Part shown: positions 5,672 to 10,361 of the stretch, one piece after another | Layout: each line of letters begins with the position of its first letter | Position numbering within the stretch: the stretch's first letter is position 1 | Translations under genes and position numbers: made by a program | NCBI GenBank assembly: GCA_021797025.1 | Contig: JAKAAK010000101.1 | Location: forward strand, 1 to 10,361 | Length of the DNA: 10,361 nucleotides | Direction of reading: 5' to 3' | From: Thermoplasmata archaeon | GTDB taxonomy: Archaea; Thermoplasmatota; Thermoplasmata; Thermoplasmatales; Thermoplasmataceae | Notes under the pieces: model-generated | Told to the model about the DNA's origin: nothing | The model's input: only the letters and a program-made list of their open reading frames with translations | The model's database searches: none

Positions 5672-8341
5672 ATGCATGGACTCATTGAAAAACCATTCAA
5701 ACTTTCTAAAGAGCAAACAGAACCAGTTATATCTGAAAATAATTATGTAAAGGTACTAGCCGGTGCAGGGGCGGGTAAAACAGAGGTACTGGCCCGTAGA
5801 ATTCTTTATTTGCTACTAGAAAAGAGTATAGAACCTGAATCAATAGTTGCATTTACTTTCACTGAGAAGGCTGCCAGTGAGATGAAGAACCGTATAATGA
5901 AAGAAATAGTTGAAATTGCACCGGATTATAACGGGGCCATGCTCGGAAAAATGTATATCGGTACAATACATTCTTTTGCATTCAGACTGTTGCAGGATAA
6001 ATTTGACTACGGAATGTCCAGAGTAATAGACCAGAATCAGGAAATGGCATATATTATTCACAATGGATATGCCCTTGGCCTTTCTAAGGAGGCAGGTCAT
6101 AATTATTCAGATAAATGTTCCCGTTTCCAGCATACCCTTGATATTGTATACGATGAGGATATCCCGGTGGACAAAATACTGGGTACCAATCCTCATTTTG
6201 TTACAATGCTTGACAGATACGAGAAAAGCCAGGATACCGATAGGGTTCTATCATTTTCCCGCCTGGTATATCTTGCAGTGCGCAAAATTTCGGAAAATCC
6301 TGATAAAATTGAATACATTAAACATCTTCTGGTAGACGAATATCAGGATATTAACAGGATTCAGTATGAGTTAATCAAACTCATGGGAAAATCTGCTGGA
6401 GTATTCGTTGTCGGAGATCCAAGACAGAGTATTTACGAGTGGAGAGGTTCCAATCATGAATATTTTGACAATTTTGAGAATGATTTTCCAGGTACCGCCA
6501 GTTTCGTACTGAGCAAGAATCGCAGGAGTTTAAAAAACATTGTAAACCTATCAAATAATATTTCTGCCAGTTTCCAGAATGGGCCAGAATATCCTGATAT
6601 GGAATCTACCAGAAATGGAAATGGTTATGCTGTGCAGATGGAATTTGCAGACCCGGGTGAAGAGGCCAGGAAAATTGCAGATATAATAAAAAATAGTATA
6701 GATAAAAATGGCAAGAAGTATTCAGATTTTTCCATACTCTTCAGGAGCGTCAACGGTTCCGGGAATGTTATAATAGAGGAGTTCAAAAAACGCAGAATAC
6801 CGTTCCTTGTTAGTGGATCATCTGGGTTATTTAAAAGAGGCGAAGTGTTGGCACTGGCAAAAACCATCTGCTGGCTCGCTCAGGATGGATTTTTTGGGTT
6901 CGGGCAAACACAACTCATGAATGATAAATTGATTGACAGTGCAGTGGATGACTGGAAAAAAACCGTTCAAAGCGTAAAAAATATAAAATCAAAGCTGGGT
7001 GGCATAAGATCAAATATAGATCAGTATAAAGACTACAAGGAGCTTTATACAGATATTCTAATCGCATACGATTACAATGAATTAAACCCGGAGGATGACC
7101 TGGATGCAGCTATAATGGCCAATATAGGCAGATTCACAAAAATTCTCGGAGATTTCGAAAAGTCAGTACGATACAGAGGCGGGAATAAGAATATGGAGAA
7201 GGAAATGAAAAATCTGTGCTGGTTCATCAATACATATGCAAGCAATGCCTATGACGAGGCGCAGGTAGATGATTTCTCAGGGCAGAACGTTGTAACCGTA
7301 AGTACTGTCCATCAGGCAAAGGGGCTTGAATGGCCTGTGGTTTTTGTGCCATCAATGCAGGTATCAAAGTTTCCTGTCAGTAATGGCTATTCAAGAGACC
7401 TGTATATTGACAGCAGTCTTTACCCATCCGAAAGGTACAGAACATCCACTGAAAGTGAAATGAGGCTTTTCTATGTTTCAGTAACAAGGGCCAGGGATTA
7501 TTGCATAATGAGCAGTTACAAAGAGAATGGTAACGGTCGCAGGTCATCAAAGAGCAAATTTCTGGATCTTTGCAATGACTACACCACTTACAAAGAACTC
7601 GATCTTGATTTTGAAAATGGCGGAGAGAGGGAAGAATTCACAACCATTCCGGTTACCTCACTGGTAGAATATCTACGCTGCCCTTACCATTACAGATTAT
7701 CCCATGACTGGGGGTATACTCAGGGAGTTAGCCCGTTTATGGGATACGGGGAGGCACTTCATTATGTACTCCGGAAGCTCTCAGAGGATATAATGCATGG
7801 CATTCCTATTGATTATAAATACATAAAGAAGGTGGTGGATCATGAATTCTATCTTCCATTTGCATCCAGGGAATTCATAAATGATATCAGCAGAAGCATC
7901 AATGAGAATATTTATACAATTTTCAATAATTTTCTTAAGAATGCTGCCATTAATCAGGTGGAATCAAGAATAGAATTTCCACTTGAGAATACAGTGGTTC
8001 CTGGAAAGATCGATATTATTATAGGCAGGGACAATAAAGTTGAAGTCAGGGATTATAAGACATCCGAGGATGTTGTAACTGAGGAAGAATCGAGAATGCA
8101 GGTCCTTTTATATTCCCAGGCACTTAAAAACATGGGATACGATGTGTCGGCCTGCTCAATAATCAATATAAAGGAGGGGGAATCAAAGGAAGTACCTGTT
8201 AGCAATGAAATTATCACAAAAAACACAGAGATGGCTGTTAAGATGATTCGATCTATTAGAGGGGGCAAGTATCAGGGCAAAAGAAGCAATTTTTGCCTTA
8301 AATGTGAATACAATAAGATCTGCACTTACTGTAAGGTTTGA
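5672..8341 (+). CDS. UvrD/AddA-like SF1A helicase fused to a Fe-S RecB-family nuclease
   Basis: This 889-residue protein (from ATG 5672) joins a DNA helicase to a nuclease. Helicase motifs, in this numbering: Q motif near 15, Walker A GAGAGKT (31-37), Ia AFTFTEKAASEM (60-71), II LLVDEYQDIN (219-228), III VVGDPRQSIYEWRGS (246-260), IV SKNRRS (281-286), V VSTVHQAKGLEW (543-554), VI RLFYVSVTRAR (598-608). The C-terminal nuclease has H697, D781 (GKIDII), D794-Y-K796 and Q-x3-Y (810-814), a complete RecB-family site. C670 together with C875, C878 and C884 forms the one-plus-three cysteine pattern that holds a 4Fe-4S cluster in AddB and Cas4; C887 is an extra. The predicted role is ATP-driven DNA end processing in recombination or repair, as in AddAB but in one compact chain. 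It has its own strong promoter and no operon partner. The upstream GTG at 5603 is less likely as start. Confidence 0.93.
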   Translation: MHGLIEKPFKLSKEQTEPVISENNYVKVLAGAGAGKTEVLARRILYLLLEKSIEPESIVAFTFTEKAASEMKNRIMKEIVEIAPDYNGAMLGKMYIGTIHSFAFRLLQDKFDYGMSRVIDQNQEMAYIIHNGYALGLSKEAGHNYSDKCSRFQHTLDIVYDEDIPVDKILGTNPHFVTMLDRYEKSQDTDRVLSFSRLVYLAVRKISENPDKIEYIKHLLVDEYQDINRIQYELIKLMGKSAGVFVVGDPRQSIYEWRGSNHEYFDNFENDFPGTASFVLSKNRRSLKNIVNLSNNISASFQNGPEYPDMESTRNGNGYAVQMEFADPGEEARKIADIIKNSIDKNGKKYSDFSILFRSVNGSGNVIIEEFKKRRIPFLVSGSSGLFKRGEVLALAKTICWLAQDGFFGFGQTQLMNDKLIDSAVDDWKKTVQSVKNIKSKLGGIRSNIDQYKDYKELYTDILIAYDYNELNPEDDLDAAIMANIGRFTKILGDFEKSVRYRGGNKNMEKEMKNLCWFINTYASNAYDEAQVDDFSGQNVVTVSTVHQAKGLEWPVVFVPSMQVSKFPVSNGYSRDLYIDSSLYPSERYRTSTESEMRLFYVSVTRARDYCIMSSYKENGNGRRSSKSKFLDLCNDYTTYKELDLDFENGGEREEFTTIPVTSLVEYLRCPYHYRLSHDWGYTQGVSPFMGYGEALHYVLRKLSEDIMHGIPIDYKYIKKVVDHEFYLPFASREFINDISRSINENIYTIFNNFLKNAAINQVESRIEFPLENTVVPGKIDIIIGRDNKVEVRDYKTSEDVVTEEESRMQVLLYSQALKNMGYDVSACSIINIKEGESKEVPVSNEIITKNTEMAVKMIRSIRGGKYQGKRSNFCLKCEYNKICTYCKV

Positions 8342-8462
8342 ATTTAAAATGTATTGTATAAGATGCATACTGTGCTAGTTTATCTAAATTGCTGAAATAA
8401 TAATACTGATAAATAAGATAATATATTTAACCATGCGACCTTGGAATGGCTTTACAGGTGAA
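8342..8462. other. Short convergent spacer
   Basis: This A/T-rich gap between two converging genes has no gene or clear terminator hairpin. At its right edge, across the stop of the minus-strand gene, lies the near-palindrome AGGTGA-A-TCACCT (8456-8468), noted separately. Confidence 0.4.
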
Positions 8463-8468
8463 TCACCT
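8456..8468. repeat. 13-bp odd palindrome across a stop codon
   Basis: AGGTGA-A-TCACCT has perfect 6-bp arms around a single base and spans the TGA stop of the MBL gene (8463-8465, minus strand). With no loop it would not fold well as RNA, so a DNA-binding site or chance is more likely than a terminator. Confidence 0.3.
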
Positions 8469-9257
8469 TTTAATGTCCTGAAATTCAAGTTCAGGTTTTT
8501 CTGGACTTCCATATACCTTAGCCATTATATGTTCCGGATCGTGGTTGAATATAATTGCAATATTCTCCTTTATTGCCTTCTTTACCAGCTTTTTCTTCAA
8601 TCTTAAGGATTCGACAGGATAGGAATCTATGGCTGTAATGTAGTAGGGCTTTATGTGAAATGCAGACGGAAACAGGTCTCCACCGTACATATACTTCCTT
8701 GAATTTATATTAAACAATGTAACCATATGTCCTTCACTGTGCCCGCCGGTAATAACTGTGCTGATATTTCCGTTTATTCTTCTTGAGCCTTCTAATTTAA
8801 TAATTCCAGGAGTTATTCGATCCTTTATATAGCTTCCTCTGGTGAACTCATTTGGGTGCCTGTATGCCTGTAATTCCTTTTCCTGTACAATTAAAGATGT
8901 ATTTCTGAATAGTTTATTTTTTGAAAAAACATGCCCGCAATGATCAAAATGCATATGTGAAACTATGACTTTATCCAGAGCATTTATATGATAATCGTTT
9001 TCAATTAATTCTTCGATATCGTGATCTTTTATGGGCTTAAAGATTTTCCTGAACTTTTCCGAAAAATTGTTTCCGATTCCCGCATCCAGAAGTATGTGCC
9101 TGTTATTGATATTCAGCATAGGAATATTAGTTGTTATCCTTATTTTGTTCTCTATGTCATGGAAATATCTTGACCATATAGCCTTTGGAACAATGCCAAA
9201 ATAAGCTCCTGAATCAAGTTCATATGATCCATCATTCAAAAAATATAATTCATCCAT
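8463..9257 (-). CDS. Metallo-beta-lactamase-fold hydrolase
   Basis: This 264-residue cytoplasmic protein carries a full set of MBL-fold metal ligands: HMHFDH (101-106), H173 in TGGHSEGH, D194 in YGGD and H239 in NHDPEH. The strand HILLDAGIG (54-62) before the first motif and the HDPEH ending resemble the lactonase-like subgroup (AHL lactonase/YtnP type) more than glyoxalase II or RNase J, which have extra domains. Expected chemistry is two-metal hydrolysis of an ester or lactone; the real substrate is unknown. Length is normal for a single-domain member and nothing is missing. A TATA-like box about 26 bases upstream supports the ATG at 9257 and a leaderless mRNA. It converges on the helicase-nuclease gene and diverges from the RGWT gene over a 112-base spacer. 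No sequence sign ties it to DNA metabolism, although some MBL families are nucleases; those carry a beta-CASP domain, which is not seen here. Confidence 0.86.
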   Translation of the reverse strand: MDELYFLNDGSYELDSGAYFGIVPKAIWSRYFHDIENKIRITTNIPMLNINNRHILLDAGIGNNFSEKFRKIFKPIKDHDIEELIENDYHINALDKVIVSHMHFDHCGHVFSKNKLFRNTSLIVQEKELQAYRHPNEFTRGSYIKDRITPGIIKLEGSRRINGNISTVITGGHSEGHMVTLFNINSRKYMYGGDLFPSAFHIKPYYITAIDSYPVESLRLKKKLVKKAIKENIAIIFNHDPEHIMAKVYGSPEKPELEFQDIKR

Positions 9258-9275
9258 GGCAAACCATGAATAATT

Positions 9276-9286
9276 AAAATATTAAT
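9276..9286 (-). promoter_or_regulatory. TATA-like box of the MBL hydrolase gene
   Basis: The minus strand reads ATTAATATTTT, centred close to 26 bases upstream of the ATG at 9257. This fits a leaderless transcript. Confidence 0.45.
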
Positions 9287-9314
9287 GTTTTGCAAATTCT
9301 CTCCACTATACATA

Positions 9315-9361
9315 AAAAATATAAATATACATGACCTTCATAAATATGATGGATTCAGAGG
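9315..9361 (+). promoter_or_regulatory. Two overlapping promoter options for the RGWT gene
   Basis: AAAAATATAAATATA (9315-9329) would start a transcript near 9347 and give a 23-base leader carrying GAGG (9358-9361), eight bases before the ATG at 9370. CATAAATAT (9339-9347) is centred 26 bases before that ATG and would give a leaderless transcript. Both options support the same start codon, but the mode of translation is open. Confidence 0.45.
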
Positions 9362-9369
9362 CATGAGAA

Positions 9370-10017
9370 ATGAAAGAAGGCACCGGAAAAGACGAAATTC
9401 AATATATTAGCAAATCATTGCTGAAGCAGAGAGGATGGACAGAAGGCATGATAAAAACATTCCTTGGAGAGCCAGATACAGAAAAGGACAATCCTATGTA
9501 TAGGTCTGCAGCATCCATGAAACTTTATGATATGAAAAGAGTTCTGGCTGCAGAATCCGGCGAAAGTTTTAAAGAAAGGAAGTTGAATGCAGAAAAAAGA
9601 TCAAAAACCATGAAGAATGTGGCAGACCTTAAAAAACAGGAATTAATGGGGCAGATTGAACTTATGACTTTCAAAATCAAAGTAATATCAGAAGAGAATT
9701 TATTACAAAATGCTGTAAAAAACTATAACGACTTTCATGAAATGATTGCAATGGAGAGGAATAATTTTTCATTTGATTATGCCACACCAAAATCAGATAA
9801 GGCATTTCTGGAAAGGATTGAGGTCAATTATATCAGGCATAACCTTACGAAGTACGACACTGCACTGGAAACCATGGCAGGCAGGATAGGCGTACACGAG
9901 GCAGTTGTTAAAATCAAGTTCATGATCATGGATGCAATCTCAGAGAAATATCCATATCTTGCAGATGAATGCCGGAAACAGAAAGACAGAATAAATGCAT
10001 TGATACAGGATAATTAA
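9370..10017 (+). CDS. Unnamed conserved protein with RGWT motif
   Basis: This 215-residue soluble protein has two conserved-looking parts. Residues 12-62 read YISKSLLKQRGWTEGMIKTF, then LGEPD (32-36), NPMY (41-44) and MKLYDMKRVLAAE (50-62). From memory, this RGWT-(x)n-LGEPD-NP-(x)n-LYD-x-x-RV pattern recurs in bacterial and phage or plasmid hypothetical proteins, where it looks like a small helical DNA-binding-type domain. A charged, helical linker (about 65-120) follows. The C-terminal part has NYIRHNLTKYD (153-163) and KYPYLADECRKQ (193-204), which I also recall as conserved in the same family. There are no catalytic motifs, cysteine pairs or membrane segments. It is a single gene with its own promoter and is followed by a hairpin. 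Function unknown; a nucleic-acid-binding role is a guess from the domain's look and not from a named match. Confidence 0.75.
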   Translation: MKEGTGKDEIQYISKSLLKQRGWTEGMIKTFLGEPDTEKDNPMYRSAASMKLYDMKRVLAAESGESFKERKLNAEKRSKTMKNVADLKKQELMGQIELMTFKIKVISEENLLQNAVKNYNDFHEMIAMERNNFSFDYATPKSDKAFLERIEVNYIRHNLTKYDTALETMAGRIGVHEAVVKIKFMIMDAISEKYPYLADECRKQKDRINALIQDN

Positions 10018-10020
10018 TGA

Positions 10021-10079
10021 TATTATTCATTGAATACAATTCATAAGAAAATATAATTGTCATTATTCAATGCATAATA
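10021..10079 (+). terminator. Long imperfect hairpin just after the RGWT gene
   Basis: Three paired blocks stack here: TATTAT (10021-10026) with ATAATA (10074-10079), CATTGAAT (10028-10035) with ATTCAATG (10065-10072), and ACAATT (10036-10041) with AATTGT (10055-10060). That is 20 base pairs with one mismatch, a four-base bulge and a 13-base loop. It begins three bases after the stop codon. Archaeal termination usually needs only a T-run, so this may instead stabilise the 3' end or be a remnant of a small repeat element. Confidence 0.45.
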
Positions 10080-10099
10080 GGTATTATATAATTTTGAAG

Positions 10100-10134
10100 C
10101 AGTTTCTTACAAATTGCCTTGCTAAGAAAAACTG
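10100..10134. repeat. Stem-loop with bulged arms
   Basis: CAGTTTCTTA (10100-10109) pairs with TAAGAAAAACTG (10123-10134), giving ten base pairs with a two-base bulge and a 13-base loop. It lies about 20 bases after the larger hairpin. Its role is unknown. Confidence 0.35.
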
Positions 10135-10198
10135 TATATGATTACTTTGATAAATTCTGGAAGGAAAACCAATTAACGTGTAGTTACTTTGCAGAAAT

Positions 10199-10209
10199 TG
10201 TATATAAAA
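10199..10209 (+). promoter_or_regulatory. Strong TATA-like box in the right-end region
   Basis: TGTATATAAAA is a good archaeal TATA match that would start transcription near 10230. It could drive the possible partial gene at 10249, with a leader of about 19 bases, or an untranslated RNA. Confidence 0.4.
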
Positions 10210-10220
10210 GTAGGGCAGAC

Positions 10221-10296
10221 TGTGCTTAACCTAGTTATTCACATTGATATGGCCATGCCAATACCATGCATACCAAAATCTACTAGGCTAAGCGCA
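10221..10296. repeat. 15-bp imperfect inverted repeat
   Basis: TGTGCTTAACCTAGT (10221-10235) is nearly the reverse complement of ACTAGGCTAAGCGCA (10282-10296): 13 Watson-Crick pairs, one T-G wobble and one A-C mismatch. The 46-base interior holds the repeated word CCATGC. It may form an RNA stem, be a repeat-element end or a regulator site, and it overlaps the possible partial ORF. Confidence 0.45.
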
Positions 10297-10361
10297 TTTG
10301 GAGAATTTAACAATGCTTGTCTTTACCTCATGTCACATGTGACACAATATTTATATGAAAG
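10249..10361 (+). CDS. Possible start of a gene running off the window
   Basis: From ATG 10249 the frame stays open to the window end and reads MAMPIPCIPKSTRLSAFGEF, then NNACLYLMSH and VTQYLYE. The same frame is stop-free back to 10177, about 61 codons, which is somewhat long for such A/T-rich DNA. Codons such as ATA, AGG and GCA fit the neighbours, and the TATA at 10199-10209 is well placed about 45 bases upstream of the ATG. I recognise no family. Against it, the frame contains the inverted-repeat arm at 10282-10296 and the TGTCACATGTGACA palindrome, so the region may be non-coding. Confidence 0.3.
   Translation, partial: MAMPIPCIPKSTRLSAFGEFNNACLYLMSHVTQYLYE
10331..10356 (+). promoter_or_regulatory. 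14-bp perfect palindrome beside a TATA-like run
   Basis: TGTCACATGTGACA (10331-10344) is a perfect palindrome with mixed base content, unlike the A/T-only palindromes elsewhere. One base later comes AATATTTATAT (10346-10356), a TATA-like run that would start transcription near 10378, outside the window. A dimeric repressor or activator bound next to BRE/TATA is a common archaeal arrangement. No regulator can be named. Confidence 0.45.

Larger units (their letters stand above)
10018..10361. other. Gene-poor right end rich in inverted repeats
   Basis: No complete gene is visible in these 344 bases. They hold a long hairpin (10021-10079), a second stem (10100-10134), a strong TATA-like run (10199-10209), a 15-bp imperfect inverted repeat with arms 47 bases apart (10221-10296), a 14-bp palindrome beside a TATA-like run (10331-10356), and a frame open from 10177 to the window end. 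The structures could belong to a promoter region, a non-coding RNA or the edge of a mobile element; the window is too short to choose. Confidence 0.5.

Noticed and set aside
6063..6335. 90-codon plus-strand frame
   Set aside because: It overlaps the helicase core out of frame and its translation resembles no family.
8463..9257. RNase J or CPSF-like nuclease acting with the helicase-nuclease
   Set aside because: The protein is a single MBL domain of 264 residues with no beta-CASP insertion or KH domain, and the gene is on the opposite strand.
10221..10296. Terminal inverted repeats of an insertion sequence
   Set aside because: The arms are only 47 bases apart with no transposase between them and no target-site duplication visible; a tiny repeat element remains possible but unproven.
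10018..10361. tRNA gene or CRISPR repeat
   Set aside because: No cloverleaf or T-arm consensus can be formed, and no regularly spaced direct repeats are present.

Overview
The window looks like archaeal chromosomal DNA, most likely from the Thermoplasmatales (a Ferroplasma, Acidiplasma or Thermoplasma-like acidophile). The DNA is AT-rich, arginine is mostly AGG and isoleucine often ATA, and most starts have an A/T-rich TATA-like box centred about 26 bases before the start codon, as expected for leaderless archaeal mRNAs. The lineage is an inference from these traits and the mix of families; no rRNA or other taxonomic marker is present.

Layout. (1) 1-338: the 3' end of a family-4-type glycosyltransferase, apparently frameshifted near 219-221. 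Its restored stop overlaps the stop of the convergent gene 335-2158 (minus), a DUF2075-type helicase with an N-terminal RecB-like nuclease domain. (2) 2242-3168 (plus): an APH-like small-molecule phosphotransferase, then a palindrome-rich spacer and a ten-helix EamA/DMT transporter (3451-4329). (3) 4359-5462 (minus): a DUF1648/DUF5808 membrane protein converging on the transporter. (4) After a divergent promoter region with inverted repeats, 5672-8341 (plus): a single-chain UvrD/AddA-like helicase with a C-terminal RecB/Cas4-like nuclease and an iron-sulfur cysteine set. (5) 8463-9257 (minus): a metallo-beta-lactamase-fold hydrolase. (6) 9370-10017 (plus): a small protein of an unnamed family with an RGWT motif. 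(7) 10018-10361: gene-poor DNA with a hairpin, a long imperfect inverted repeat, a 14-bp palindrome and possibly the start of another gene.

The genes are mostly separate transcription units on alternating strands, so no operon or pathway is visible. The unifying theme, if any, is nucleic-acid processing: two unrelated superfamily 1 helicases, each fused to a RecB-type nuclease (one N-terminal, one C-terminal), lie within 8 kb. The phosphotransferase, transporter and MBL hydrolase suggest small-molecule handling but need not be linked. No CRISPR array, rRNA, tRNA or complete mobile element was recognised. The best candidates for something undescribed are the DUF2075 nuclease-helicase, the RGWT protein and the structured region at the right end.
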